Assembly: GCF_052044135.1 (NCBI RefSeq)
Contig: NZ_JBQDYF010000001.1
Location: 186,001 to 250,000 of the forward strand
Length of the DNA stretch: 64,000 nucleotides
DNA from: Salinisphaera sp052044135
GTDB lineage: Bacteria; Pseudomonadota; Gammaproteobacteria; Nevskiales; Salinisphaeraceae
Reading direction: 5' to 3'
The notes under the pieces were generated by a model that saw nothing but the letters and a program-made list of their open reading frames with translations, was not told the origin of the DNA and did not search any database. Both the position numbers and the translations under genes were made by a program. Numbering within the stretch: position 1 is the stretch's first letter; each line of letters starts with the position of its first letter. Positions 1 to 8,901 of this stretch are shown here, in pieces.

Positions 1-9
1 TGCCTGCGC

Positions 10-567
10 TCAGACCGCGCCACCGCCGCCGGCGGGCGGGCCGCCCATGCCGTAGATGGCCGCGCCGCCGATCAGCCAGGCGATCAGCAGCTGGATGACC
101 CAGCCGATCACCACTACGCCGATCGCGCGCCAGGTGTTGTCGTAGTCGAGTGCCTGGCGTACCGCGACGATCATGGCGACCAGCATCCAGATCGAAACCA
201 CCAGCGCGACCAGGCCGCCGAGCACCGGCACGATCTCGAACAGGCGCAACAGGCCGGGTGAGGCGGCGAAGCCCATGGTGCGCAACAGTTGGCCGATATC
301 GGCCTCGGTCTGGGCCTGCGGCAGCACCTTGGTGCCGACGAACCAGACGATCACCGCCCAGATCACCCAGCCCAGCAGCGCCCCCACCAGCGCCAGGATC
401 AGGCCGCCGAAACCGGCGTGGCCGAGCGCGCCGATGCCGGCCGCGATCGAGGCCAGGATAACGACACCGGCGGCCTGCCCGGTGGCCGCGCTGTCATGTT
501 CGACTTCCTCGTAGATCGGCACCTCAAGCCTGGCGGCGCCGACCATGCGTTCAATGAATCCACTCAT
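10..567 (-). CDS. YIP1 family inner-membrane protein
   Basis: A 185-residue, strongly hydrophobic protein with about five predicted membrane segments spread over residues 30-175 and a short soluble N-terminus. The acidic N-terminal stretch (IYEEVEHD) followed by alternating Gly/Ala/Val-rich helices matches bacterial YIP1-family proteins, whose biochemical role is unknown. It ends in a Gly/Pro-rich tail. Translation starts at ATG on the minus strand; no strong Shine-Dalgarno is visible. It is divergent from the lipid kinase gene to its right. Family assignment is by general pattern only, and another small multi-spanning family is possible. Confidence 0.6.
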   Translation of the reverse strand: MSGFIERMVGAARLEVPIYEEVEHDSAATGQAAGVVILASIAAGIGALGHAGFGGLILALVGALLGWVIWAVIVWFVGTKVLPQAQTEADIGQLLRTMGFAASPGLLRLFEIVPVLGGLVALVVSIWMLVAMIVAVRQALDYDNTWRAIGVVVIGWVIQLLIAWLIGGAAIYGMGGPPAGGGGAV

Positions 568-724
568 GTGATGATCTTGGTTTGCGTGAACGCGTCACAG
601 CGTGGCGCAAACCGTCGGTGAAGACCAGCCGGCCCGCGTGACCGCGGGTCGCCCCGGCCGCGGCAATTCTCGATTGCCCTGTCCGCGACAGCCGCTTACG
701 CTAGCAGCACATGTTTCGATCAGG

Positions 725-1645
725 GTGACCAGCCTGCGCGCTCTATTGCTCATCAACCGCGAATCGCGCCAGGGCGAGGCCAATGCGCGGGCTGCGGTCG
801 AACACCTGGCCGCGCGCGACGTCGACGTCGTCGAGGCCCGCTTCGACCGGCCGGACCACGTGCCGGCCGCCATCCACCGCCAGGCGGGGGATGTCGATGT
901 GGTGGTGCTCGGCGGCGGTGACGGGACGCTCAATCTGGCGTCGAAGGCGATGCTGGACTGCGGCAAGCCGATGGCCGTGCTGCCACTCGGCACCGCCAAC
1001 GATTTCGCCCGGACGCTATTGATACCCACCGATCTGGCCGCAGCCTGCGACAACGTGGTCGACGGCATCGATCATGGCATCGATCTGGGCCAGTGCAACG
1101 ACGTCTATTTCCTCAACGTCGCCAGTATCGGTCTGGCCGTGCGGGCTTGTGAGTACCGCTCCGATACGGCCAAGAAATGGCTGGGTTCTCTCGGCTACGC
1201 CACCAATGTTTTCTCCGCGGTGCGGGATACCGAAGCCTTTCGGGCCGAAGTCCGTTTCGAGGGGCGCAGTGAACATCTCGAATCGATTCAGATTGCCGTC
1301 GGCAACGGGCGCTATTTCGGCGGAGGGCTGGCGGTGGCCAGCGACGCCGCGCTCGACGATGGCCGGCTTGATCTGTATAGCCTCAAGCCGCAGCCGCTGC
1401 CCTCGCTGATCGCGATGCTGCCGGGGCTGGTGCGCGGGCCGCACAAGGCCATGCAGGGCGTGCAGCTGTTCGAGAGCACGGCGTTCGAGATTCACACCGA
1501 GCAGCCGATGGCTATCAACACCGATGGCGAGATTCTCACGGCCACGCCCGCGACCTTCCGGGTGTGGCCGCGGGTGCTGACCGTCAAGGTGCCGCGTGCG
1601 TACATTGATCGTTACGGTCGCGCCAAGCCGGCCTCGGCCGCGTAG
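725..1645 (+). CDS. YegS/DagK-type lipid kinase
   Basis: This is a diacylglycerol kinase catalytic-domain protein of about 306 residues, expected to phosphorylate a lipid such as diacylglycerol or phosphatidylglycerol at the inner membrane face. The nucleotide-binding GGGDGTLN motif and the following LPLGTANDFA motif are both intact, and the C-terminal beta-sandwich half is complete. The frame is open back to position 602, but the first ~40 codons there look non-coding. The GTG at 725, just before TSLRALLLINRES, is the likeliest start by comparison with the family. The next gene begins 8 bases after its stop, so the two are probably cotranscribed. Substrate cannot be told from sequence. Confidence 0.8.
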   Translation: MTSLRALLLINRESRQGEANARAAVEHLAARDVDVVEARFDRPDHVPAAIHRQAGDVDVVVLGGGDGTLNLASKAMLDCGKPMAVLPLGTANDFARTLLIPTDLAAACDNVVDGIDHGIDLGQCNDVYFLNVASIGLAVRACEYRSDTAKKWLGSLGYATNVFSAVRDTEAFRAEVRFEGRSEHLESIQIAVGNGRYFGGGLAVASDAALDDGRLDLYSLKPQPLPSLIAMLPGLVRGPHKAMQGVQLFESTAFEIHTEQPMAINTDGEILTATPATFRVWPRVLTVKVPRAYIDRYGRAKPASAA

Positions 1646-1652
1646 GTGTCCG

Positions 1653-3830
1653 GTGACGCGTGCGCCCGAACGATTCACCGATGCCGAGGCGCTGGTCGAC
1701 TGGCTGATCGGGCGCGTCGGTCGCAGGCTGTGTGTGGGTGCGCCGTTGGGGCTGGGCAAGGCCGCGACACTCATGAACGCGCTGTATCGGCGCGCCTGTG
1801 CCGACCCGGCCATTGATCTGACCTTCATCACGGCGCTTTCACTGGATGTGCCCGAGCCGTCCGGCGATCTCGAACGCCGGTTGATGGGGCCGATCGTCGA
1901 GCGCGTGTTCGGCGACTATCCGGGGCTGGATTATCTGCGCGATCTCAAGCGCGGCGCGCTGCCGGCCAACGTTACCGTATCGGAGTTTTTCTTCCAGCCC
2001 GGCGCCATGCTCGGCAACACCTATGCCCAGCGCCATTATCGCTCGGTGAACTACACCCACGCGGCGCGCGATCTGCTCGATGCCGGGGTGAACGTCCTTA
2101 TGCAGATGGTCGCGCCCGGCATTCGCGATGACGAAATCTCGTTGTCGTGCAACACCGATGTCACGCTGGATCTGATGCCGGTCGTCGAGCGCATGCGCGA
2201 GGCCGGCACCGCGCCGCTGATCGTCGGCCAGGTCAACCGCCGGTTGCCGACCATGACCCGCAGCGCGCTGGTGTCCAGCCGCCGGATGGATGCATTGTTC
2301 GAGGGCCCTGCCGCCGACTTCAAGCCGTTCGGCGCGCCGGCCGCGCCCGTGCCCGACGCCGATTACGCCATTGCCGCACGCGTGGCGGCGCTGGTGGCCG
2401 ACGGCGGTACGCTACAGATCGGCATCGGCAGTCTGTCCGATGCCATCGCCTATTGCCTGGCGCTGCGCCACAACGACAATGCCCGCTTTCGCCGGCTGAT
2501 CGGGCGCATGCCGGCGACCGCCGCCGAACACGTCCTGGTCGATCGCCATGCCGGTCGGGGCGTGTTCGAGCGCGGGCTCTATGGCTGTACCGAAATGCTG
2601 GTGGATGCCTATCTGCAGCTGCATCGCGCCGGGGTGATCAAGCGCGCGGTCTACGACGACCTGACCGTCCAGACCCTGCTCAACGCTGGCGCCATCGACG
2701 AGGCCGTCGGTCCGCGCACGCTCACCGCGTTGCAGGATGCCGGCGCGATCGATGGCCAGCTCAGCGCGGATGATGTCGCGTATCTGAAGTCCATCGGCGT
2801 GTTTCATGCCGGGGTGGTGTGGCTGGACCGGCACCTGTCCGCTGGCGACCACGAGCCGCCGATCGCGGCGAATCTGGCTGATCGCGACGCCCGGAGCGAG
2901 ATCGAGGCGCGTTGTCTGGGCACGCATCTGGCCGGGGCGACGCTGGTCCACGGCGGTTTCTTTCTCGGGCCGAACGACTTCTATCAACGCCTGCGCGATC
3001 TCGACGCCGACACGCGCGAGCGTTTCCACATGACCAGCGTCGGCGAGATCAATCAGCTGTACGGCCACGAGGCGCTCAAGCGCGCCCAGCGCACCGACGC
3101 GCGCTTTATCAACACCGCGCTCAAGGCTTCGCTGGACGGCGCGGTGGCGTCCGACGGCCTCGAGTCGGGGCAGGTCCTGTCCGGCGTGGGCGGGCAATAC
3201 AATTTCGTGGCGCAGGCGCACGAACTGGCGGGCGCGCGTTCGATTGTCTGCGTACGCGCGGTGCGGTCGGGGGCGAGCGGGCCCGAATCCAACATCGTGG
3301 CACGCTACGGCTACAACACCATCCCGCGCCACCTGCGCGACATCGTGGCCACCGAGTACGGCGTGGCCGACCTGCGCGGCAAGACCGACGAAGACGTCGC
3401 CATCGCCCTGATCGAAATCGCCGACGCCCGTTTCCAGGACGAACTGCGCGCGGCCGCGGTGGCCGCCGGCAAGCTATCGCCGCGTTATCGCATCCCCGCG
3501 GCGGCCCGGGCCAACATGCCGGCGGCCGTGCATGACTGGCTGGCCCCGGATCGCCGCGAAGGCGGCTTTCCCCAATATCCCTATGGCTGCGATTTCACCG
3601 ATATCGAGCGGGCGCTGATCGGCGCGCTGCGCTCGTTGCGCTCGGCCCCGCCGGCCCGGCTCGTCGCCGTGGTGGCCCGCAACGCGCCCAGGCTGGGTCG
3701 CGCGCATGCGGCGGCCGTCCCGTATCTCGAGCGGATGGATCTGGATCGGCCCAGGGATTGGCGCGAGCGCTGGCAGGCCCGCCTGGTGACGATGGCGCTG
3801 CTTGAATCCGGTGCCATCGACGGCCACTGA
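1653..3830 (+). CDS. Acetyl-CoA hydrolase/transferase family protein
   Basis: A 725-residue protein of the acetyl-CoA hydrolase/CoA-transferase family, which moves or removes CoA from small acyl-CoAs through a glutamyl-CoA intermediate. The C-terminal half carries the typical SVGEINQLYG stretch, the GVGGQYNF loop and the ATEYGVADLRG segment. It is longer than the ~500-residue classical enzymes and belongs with the ~700-residue proteobacterial forms that have an N-terminal extension. The GTG at 1653 is chosen because the frame upstream overlaps the lipid kinase and is Arg/Pro-rich. The substrate (acetate/succinate or another acid) is not evident. It converges on the next gene with only 20 bases between them. 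Confidence 0.8.
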   Translation: MTRAPERFTDAEALVDWLIGRVGRRLCVGAPLGLGKAATLMNALYRRACADPAIDLTFITALSLDVPEPSGDLERRLMGPIVERVFGDYPGLDYLRDLKRGALPANVTVSEFFFQPGAMLGNTYAQRHYRSVNYTHAARDLLDAGVNVLMQMVAPGIRDDEISLSCNTDVTLDLMPVVERMREAGTAPLIVGQVNRRLPTMTRSALVSSRRMDALFEGPAADFKPFGAPAAPVPDADYAIAARVAALVADGGTLQIGIGSLSDAIAYCLALRHNDNARFRRLIGRMPATAAEHVLVDRHAGRGVFERGLYGCTEMLVDAYLQLHRAGVIKRAVYDDLTVQTLLNAGAIDEAVGPRTLTALQDAGAIDGQLSADDVAYLKSIGVFHAGVVWLDRHLSAGDHEPPIAANLADRDARSEIEARCLGTHLAGATLVHGGFFLGPNDFYQRLRDLDADTRERFHMTSVGEINQLYGHEALKRAQRTDARFINTALKASLDGAVASDGLESGQVLSGVGGQYNFVAQAHELAGARSIVCVRAVRSGASGPESNIVARYGYNTIPRHLRDIVATEYGVADLRGKTDEDVAIALIEIADARFQDELRAAAVAAGKLSPRYRIPAAARANMPAAVHDWLAPDRREGGFPQYPYGCDFTDIERALIGALRSLRSAPPARLVAVVARNAPRLGRAHAAAVPYLERMDLDRPRDWRERWQARLVTMALLESGAIDGH

Positions 3831-3850
3831 GGCCGATCGCGACACGCGCT

Positions 3851-4981
3851 TCAATCGCCCGGGCCGTTGCCGCGGGCCGGACCGACGGTGAAGCGTTCCG
3901 CGCCGATCAGCTGGCCGTCGTCGGTGACCACGGCGACCCGCCAGTGGCCGGCGGGGTTCGGGCCGAGCGAGGTCTTGTGGCTCCAGGTCCGGAAACCGTT
4001 GTTGCGTGTGCCGCCGCGGATATGCAGCGGGATCCGGCTCACCACCTTGCCGTCATGCGACCACACATGCAGCACCTTCTGGTGCAGACCGCGCGGCGCC
4101 TTGATCGCCGAGAACGCATACAGGCCGTTGGCCCGCAGTTGGGCTACGGTGAAATGATGCCGGTCCGGTCCGGGTTGTCGATTGGCGGTGTCCATCCGGG
4201 TGGTGATGGCCATGTGCTTGGCGTTGAGCGTGGCCGGCGGGATCCAGAAACGTGCCATCCAGGCGCCGCCGCCGAGCGCGACCGACAGGCCGGCGAGTAC
4301 GAACCAGCGCGACCAGTGCCGGGCCCGCAGCACATCGTTGAAACTGGGCAGGGCGCAGACCCCCATCACCGCGGAGGCGAGCGCGATGGAGTTGCCCGTG
4401 GTCAGGGACAGAATGATCGGCCCGCCGGCCAGGATGGCCGCGAACAGCGTGAAGGCGTGGTAGCCGAGAAACAGCCAGCGCCGGCGCGCGATGACGTCGT
4501 AATACAGCGGATCGATCGCCGAGGCCACGGCGGCGATGACGATCAGCCCGGTGAATACGCATTGCGCCGACTGCCAGGTGGTGGTGGTCAGGAAAAACGG
4601 CAGGACGAAGAACAGCGTTTCCTGGTGCAGCACCTGGGCGGCATAGCGCACCAGGATCTGCGGTACACGCTCGCCGACGAAGCGGGCCAGAACGCGACAC
4701 AACAGACCTTCGAACAGCAGCGCCAGCCAGCCCAGCAGCATGAGGGCGGTCAGCCACTGGGCCAGGGCGTTTTGGCGCTGGATGAGAAAATAGCTGCCCA
4801 GGCCGATCGCGAACGACGCCACGGGTACCAGGCGTCGGAACCGATAGGCCAGCTGCCCGGCGCGGCTGTTCATTACGCGCGCGATCAGCTGATCGGTGCG
4901 GCTCGCCGGGACGGTGGTTGCAAGCGCGGAATCGGAACGCGACACGGGCGGCGAGGGCTCGTCGGCGGGCGGCGAAATCAA
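3851..4981 (-). CDS. DUF5924/DUF2914 membrane protein
   Basis: A 376-residue protein with a Ser/Pro-rich cytosolic N-terminus, about seven membrane segments between residues 50 and 250, then a soluble C-terminal domain. The end of that domain (FRTWSHKTSL, GHWRVAVVTDDGQLIG) is typical of DUF2914, and the membrane part resembles DUF5924. Function is unknown. The pairing of a polytopic membrane part with a small beta-rich domain suggests an envelope role, but that is only inference. It is convergent with the CoA-transferase gene and divergent from lipA. Confidence 0.72.
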   Translation of the reverse strand: MISPPADEPSPPVSRSDSALATTVPASRTDQLIARVMNSRAGQLAYRFRRLVPVASFAIGLGSYFLIQRQNALAQWLTALMLLGWLALLFEGLLCRVLARFVGERVPQILVRYAAQVLHQETLFFVLPFFLTTTTWQSAQCVFTGLIVIAAVASAIDPLYYDVIARRRWLFLGYHAFTLFAAILAGGPIILSLTTGNSIALASAVMGVCALPSFNDVLRARHWSRWFVLAGLSVALGGGAWMARFWIPPATLNAKHMAITTRMDTANRQPGPDRHHFTVAQLRANGLYAFSAIKAPRGLHQKVLHVWSHDGKVVSRIPLHIRGGTRNNGFRTWSHKTSLGPNPAGHWRVAVVTDDGQLIGAERFTVGPARGNGPGD

Positions 4982-5051
4982 CGCGTCATCATAGCAGCGG
5001 CGCGCGGCGGCAACGACTTACGCGACACGCGCATGGGCCGAATCGGTGAGT

Positions 5052-5077
5052 GTTATCATGATCGGCCGATCGATAAC
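5052..5077. promoter_or_regulatory. Nested dyad upstream of lipA
   Basis: GTTATC (5052-5057) and GATAAC (5072-5077) form an inverted repeat that encloses the perfect 12-base palindrome GATCGGCCGATC (5060-5071). It ends 20 bases before the lipA start, between divergent genes. It could be an operator or a leader hairpin; no regulator is identifiable. Confidence 0.35.
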
Positions 5078-5097
5078 CGCCAGACCGGATCGAGGAT

Positions 5098-6093
5098 ATG
5101 AGCGAGTTCAAGGGCATTCCCGTGGTCACCGGGACCAAGGTGAGCAAACCCAACGGCACGCGCGCCATCAAGAACGGCATGAAGGCCTCCAAGAAGGCGG
5201 CCGCGGTGCCGATCGGGCGCAAGCCGGACTGGCTGCGCGCGCGCCTGCCCTCCGGCGGCGAGTACGCCAGGGTCAAGGACAATGTGCGCCAGCACAAGCT
5301 GGCCACGGTGTGCGAGGAGTCGATGTGTCCGAACATCGGCGAATGCTGGACCCACGGCACCGCCACCATCATGATCATGGGCGATACCTGTACCCGCGCC
5401 TGCAAGTTCTGCGCGGTGGACACCGGCAATCCGCATGGCTGGCTGGATGCCGACGAGCCGGAGCACTGTGCCGACTCGGTCGAGATCATGGGCCTGAACT
5501 ATATCGTGCTCACCTCGGTCGATCGCGACGACCTGGCCGACGGCGGCGCGCAGCATTATGCCGACTGCGTGAAGGCGATCAAGCGCCGTACGCCGGAAAC
5601 ACGGGTGGAAGCGCTGGCCCCGGATTTCCGCGGCGTCGAAGCCCATGTCGAGACCGTGGTCGATTCAGGGCTCGAGGTGTTCGCCCAGAACGTGGAGACC
5701 GTCAAGCGTCTGACGCATGTCGTGCGCGACGCGCGTGCCGGCTACCAACAGACGCTGGACGTCCTCGCGCATGCGAAAAAGCATAATCCGGATGTGCTGA
5801 CCAAGACGTCCGTGATGCTCGGTCTGGGCGAGACCGAGGACGAAATCGCCGAAACGCTGGACGATCTGGCCGCCATCGGCGTCGACATCGTCACCTTCGG
5901 CCAGTACCTGCGCCCGACCGTCAATCACCTGCCGATCGATCGCTATGTCCCGCCGGACGACTTCAGGAAATATCGGCAATGGGGCCTGGCGCGCGGTTTC
6001 ATGGAAGTGGTCTCCGGGCCGCTGGTGCGCAGCTCCTATCGCGCCGATCGGGTGTTCGACCAGAACAACGCCGGGCTGGAGGAAACAGCCTGA
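5098..6093 (+). CDS. lipA: Lipoyl synthase
   Basis: Radical-SAM enzyme that inserts two sulfurs into protein-bound octanoyl groups to make lipoyl cofactors for 2-oxoacid dehydrogenases and the glycine cleavage system. Both Fe-S sites are present: the auxiliary cluster cysteines C72, C77 and C83 (CEESMCPNIGEC) and the radical-SAM motif C98/C102/C105 (CTRACKFC). The length of 331 residues is normal for LipA. A basic N-terminal extension of ~40 residues precedes the core. A GAGG sits only two bases before the ATG, closer than usual, so the exact start is a little uncertain. lipB is not next to it. It is convergent with hmp across a shared hairpin. Confidence 0.97.
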   Translation: MSEFKGIPVVTGTKVSKPNGTRAIKNGMKASKKAAAVPIGRKPDWLRARLPSGGEYARVKDNVRQHKLATVCEESMCPNIGECWTHGTATIMIMGDTCTRACKFCAVDTGNPHGWLDADEPEHCADSVEIMGLNYIVLTSVDRDDLADGGAQHYADCVKAIKRRTPETRVEALAPDFRGVEAHVETVVDSGLEVFAQNVETVKRLTHVVRDARAGYQQTLDVLAHAKKHNPDVLTKTSVMLGLGETEDEIAETLDDLAAIGVDIVTFGQYLRPTVNHLPIDRYVPPDDFRKYRQWGLARGFMEVVSGPLVRSSYRADRVFDQNNAGLEETA

Positions 6094-6146
6094 GCGCCCT
6101 ATGCGCTTGTCCCCGCGGCCCCGAGCCCGATGCCGCCGATGCCGCA

Positions 6147-6170
6147 GCGACCGGCCGTGCCGCCGGTCGC
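6147..6170. terminator. Bidirectional terminator-like hairpin, lipA/hmp
   Basis: A perfect 9-bp stem, GCGACCGGC (6147-6155) with GCCGGTCGC (6162-6170), and a 6-base loop lie between convergent lipA and hmp. There is no clear T-run on either side. Confidence 0.6.
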
Positions 6171-6186
6171 TCTGTGACATAGACGC

Positions 6187-7413
6187 TCAGGCGGCTTGGT
6201 CGAGGCCGTCGGCCGGACCGAAGAACTCATAGTGCATCGCCGAATCCGGCACCCGGCGCTGGTCCAGGAGTCGCCGCATCAGGGCCAGCATCGGCTTGGG
6301 GCCGCAGAAGTAGTAATCGGCCGGCCGATCACCGACCAGCGCATCGAGCAGGGCGTGGTCGATCAGGCCGCGGCTCGCGTCGTCGCTATCCGTCGGATCA
6401 TCGGCCGCCGGCTCGCTGTAGCGGACATGGATGCGCAGGTTGTCGTGTGCGGCGGCGAGCGCGTCGATTTCGTCGCTGAACGGGCGCAGTCGGCGTTCAC
6501 GCACGGCCTGTACGAGCACGATGTCGCGCTTGGGGTCGGTTTCCACGGCGGCATGCAGCATCGACAACAGCGGCGTGATGCCGACCCCGCCGGCCAGCAG
6601 TACCAGCGGTCGTGAGGCGTCGTCCGCCTGCAGGGTAAATTCACCGCAGGGCGGGCTGAGCCGAACATGGTCGCCGACGGCCAGTTGGTCGTGCGCGTAG
6701 TTCGAGAATTTGCCGTTGGGCGCGTTCGCCGCCGGGGCGTCCTCGCGTTTGATGCTGATCCGATAGTACGGCGTGCCCGGTGCGTTCGACAGGCTGTAGT
6801 TGCGCAGCGCGCTGTCGCCGTCGGGCAATTCGGTCTGGATGGCCACGTATTGCCCCGGGCGATGTGCCGCCAGCGACTGGCCGTCGACCGGTTCCAGATA
6901 CAGCGACACGATATTGTCGGCGGCCGGTTCGCGGCGCGTGACGACGAACCGCCTGAAGCCGGACCAGCCGTCGCGGGCCGCCTGCTCGGCGTAGATCTGG
7001 CGCTCGCGCTCGATGAAGATATCGGCCAGTTGGCCGTAGGCGGCGGCCCATGCATCGATGACTTCGTCGGTGGCGGCCTCGCCCAGTACCTCGCGGACGG
7101 CGGCCAGGAGATTCTCGCCCACGATCGGGTAGTGTTCCGGTGCGATTCCCAGCGAGGCATGCTTTTGCGCGATCAATTCGACCGCATCGGCCAGGGCCGA
7201 CGGGTTGTCGATGTGCTGGGCATAGGCACAGACCGCGTTCGACAAGGCTTTCTGCTGGCGGCCGGAGAGCTGGTGGGCCGGGTTGAAATAGGCCTTGACC
7301 TCGGGATTGTGACTGAACATCCGCGCGTACATGGTGCGGGCCAGCGTTTCACCGTGTTCGTTGAGAAGCGGGACGGTTGCCTTGATCGCGGCGGTCTGCT
7401 GCGCTGTGAGCAT
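6187..7413 (-). CDS. hmp: Flavohemoprotein, nitric oxide dioxygenase
   Basis: Cytosolic flavohemoglobin that oxidises NO to nitrate using O2 and NAD(P)H. All three modules are present in 408 residues. The N-terminal globin has proximal His85 in QKHASLGI. The central FAD domain begins near residue 150 and carries RNYSLSNAPG. The C-terminal NAD-binding domain includes LLAGGVGITPLLSM and YYFCGPKPMLA. The gene is divergent from nsrR across an 87-base gap with an AT-rich dyad, so NsrR repression relieved by NO is the likely control. The adjacent lipA makes an Fe-S enzyme that NO could damage, though that link is only positional. Confidence 0.97.
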   Translation of the reverse strand: MLTAQQTAAIKATVPLLNEHGETLARTMYARMFSHNPEVKAYFNPAHQLSGRQQKALSNAVCAYAQHIDNPSALADAVELIAQKHASLGIAPEHYPIVGENLLAAVREVLGEAATDEVIDAWAAAYGQLADIFIERERQIYAEQAARDGWSGFRRFVVTRREPAADNIVSLYLEPVDGQSLAAHRPGQYVAIQTELPDGDSALRNYSLSNAPGTPYYRISIKREDAPAANAPNGKFSNYAHDQLAVGDHVRLSPPCGEFTLQADDASRPLVLLAGGVGITPLLSMLHAAVETDPKRDIVLVQAVRERRLRPFSDEIDALAAAHDNLRIHVRYSEPAADDPTDSDDASRGLIDHALLDALVGDRPADYYFCGPKPMLALMRRLLDQRRVPDSAMHYEFFGPADGLDQAA

Positions 7414-7447
7414 GGAGGGCTCTCCTGGGTTTAAAAAAGCATGTGAT

Positions 7448-7467
7448 ATACCAATTTAAATGAGTAT
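7448..7467. promoter_or_regulatory. Probable NsrR operator, hmp/nsrR
   Basis: A 20-base dyad with half-sites ATACCAATTT and AAATGAGTAT matches its own reverse complement at 8 of 10 positions per arm. It is centred on ATTTAAAT in the AT-rich gap between divergent hmp and nsrR. NsrR sites are known to be AT-rich dyads around TTTAAA, so both genes may be controlled from here. Confidence 0.65.
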
Positions 7468-7500
7468 ATATTCTGCCGATTCAGAGTCAAGATTCCGCCC

Positions 7501-7932
7501 ATGCAACTGACCACCCATACGGATTACGCGCTGCGCCTGCTGATCTATCTCGGCGTGCGCGATGCCACCGAGCCGGCTCGTGTCCAGGAGGTCGCGGCTC
7601 GCTATGCCATATCGAGCCATCACGTGGCCAAGGTGGCACAGACGCTGGTGCAGCTCGGCTATATCCACAGCTATCGGGGGCGCGGGGGCGGGCTGTTGCT
7701 GGCCGTACCGGTTGAGAGCATCAATATCGGCACCCTGGTGCGCCAGACCGAGAATCTGCGACTGCTGGAGTGCTTCGGGCCGGATTCGACCTGCCCCATC
7801 GATCCGGTTTGCGGTCTCAAGCACGTGCTGGGGGCGGCGCAGCAGGCGTTTCTGGCGGTGCTGGACGGTTATACGCTGGATCGCCTGGTCTCCAACCGGG
7901 CGGAGCTGTCGGCGTTGCTCGGGCATCCCTGA
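7501..7932 (+). CDS. nsrR: Rrf2-family NO-sensing repressor NsrR
   Basis: A 143-residue Rrf2 regulator. The winged helix-turn-helix covers about residues 1-75 and includes SSHHVAKVAQTL and the wing RGRGGGLLLA. Three cysteines, C91, C98 and C104, lie in the loop that binds the Fe-S cluster in NsrR, with spacing close to that of the E. coli protein. In the family, nitrosylation of this cluster releases the protein from DNA and derepresses hmp. Placement divergent to hmp with a dyad between them supports NsrR over IscR, whose cysteine spacing differs. The gene appears monocistronic. Confidence 0.93.
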   Translation: MQLTTHTDYALRLLIYLGVRDATEPARVQEVAARYAISSHHVAKVAQTLVQLGYIHSYRGRGGGLLLAVPVESINIGTLVRQTENLRLLECFGPDSTCPIDPVCGLKHVLGAAQQAFLAVLDGYTLDRLVSNRAELSALLGHP

Positions 7933-7940
7933 CCCGAAAA

Positions 7941-7977
7941 AAGCAAAAAAACCCGGCGCGCCGAGGCGGGCCGGGGT
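7941..7977 (-). terminator. Rho-independent terminator of the SDR gene
   Basis: Read on the minus strand, a GC stem (CCCGGC 7952-7957 with GCCGGG 7970-7975) is followed by a run of seven T and then more T. It lies about 20 bases past the stop of the SDR gene and next to the end of nsrR. Confidence 0.85.
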
Positions 7978-7997
7978 GTGACGGTCTGGCGCCGGGA

Positions 7998-8768
7998 TCA
8001 GGCCAGCGGCGGCTGCCCGTTGGAGGCCGACAGGCCGCCGTCGACCGGCAGGTTCACGCCGTTGATGAAACGGGCATCGTCGCTGGCCAGGAACACGATC
8101 ACGTCGCCGACTTCCTCGGCCTCGGCACCGCGACCCATGGGAATACGCTCGGCGAACTTCGCCATCAGGTCGTCTTTTTCGAACATGTCGTCGGTGAGCT
8201 CGGAGCGGGTCAGGCTCGGGCAGACCGCGTTCACGCGCACGCCGGTATTGACGTAGTCCAGTGCCACCGCACGGGTGAAGTTGCTCACCGCGCCCTTGCT
8301 GGTGTTGTAGGTGGCAAACGACCAGTCGCCGCCCAGGCCCGACACCGACGACGTGTTGACGATGGAGCCGCCGGTCTTTGACAGATGCGGCATGGCGGCG
8401 CGCGTGCAGTGGAATACGCCGTCGACGTTGATCGACATCACTTTTTTCCAGTCGTCGTCGGAGACCTCGGAGATCGGACCGCCCGAGGCCACGCCGGCGT
8501 TGTTGACCAGCACATCCAGGCGGCCGAATCGATCGATGACGGCCTTGAACAGCGCGTCGACCTGATCGGCATCGGAGACGTCGGCGGCATGGATCATCAG
8601 CGTGTTCTTGTCCGCGACATCGCCGAACAGGGCCTCGAGTTTTTCGCGGGTGCGCCCCACGAGCACCACGTTGGCGCCCTCGGCAGCGAATCGCCTGGCG
8701 GTGGCGGCGCCGATACCCGAGCCGGCGCCGGTGACGACCACGGTCTTGCCGGAAAATCGTTCAGTCAT
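7998..8768 (-). CDS. SDR family oxidoreductase
   Basis: Classical short-chain dehydrogenase/reductase of 256 residues. It has the cofactor-binding TGAGSGIG (residues 13-20), NNAG (89-92), catalytic Ser141, and Tyr154/Lys158 in the YxxxK motif. The C-terminal PVDGG stretch is typical of FabG- and glucose-dehydrogenase-like members. An Arg after beta-2 (GRTREK) points to NADP(H), but the substrate is unknown. Terminators lie on both sides, so it is probably transcribed alone rather than with the betaine genes just upstream. A link to osmolyte metabolism would be guesswork. Confidence 0.85.
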   Translation of the reverse strand: MTERFSGKTVVVTGAGSGIGAATARRFAAEGANVVLVGRTREKLEALFGDVADKNTLMIHAADVSDADQVDALFKAVIDRFGRLDVLVNNAGVASGGPISEVSDDDWKKVMSINVDGVFHCTRAAMPHLSKTGGSIVNTSSVSGLGGDWSFATYNTSKGAVSNFTRAVALDYVNTGVRVNAVCPSLTRSELTDDMFEKDDLMAKFAERIPMGRGAEAEEVGDVIVFLASDDARFINGVNLPVDGGLSASNGQPPLA

Positions 8769-8785
8769 GGATCCATCCTTTCGAT

Positions 8786-8817
8786 AAAAAAGCGCCGCCG
8801 GCTGGGCCGGGCGGCGC
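8786..8817 (-). terminator. Terminator of the betaine-synthesis genes
   Basis: On the minus strand a GC-rich stem (GCGCCGCC/GGCGGCGC, 8792-8817) is followed by six T. It lies 85 bases beyond the sarcosine/dimethylglycine methyltransferase stop and before the SDR start. Confidence 0.8.
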
Positions 8818-8901
8818 CTTGAAGCCAGTGACCGCGACTATGACGCGTTGTGCGTCACAACCCAAGTCCGGGCCGCTACGCTACGGCAGGGTAGCGTTCG
8901 G

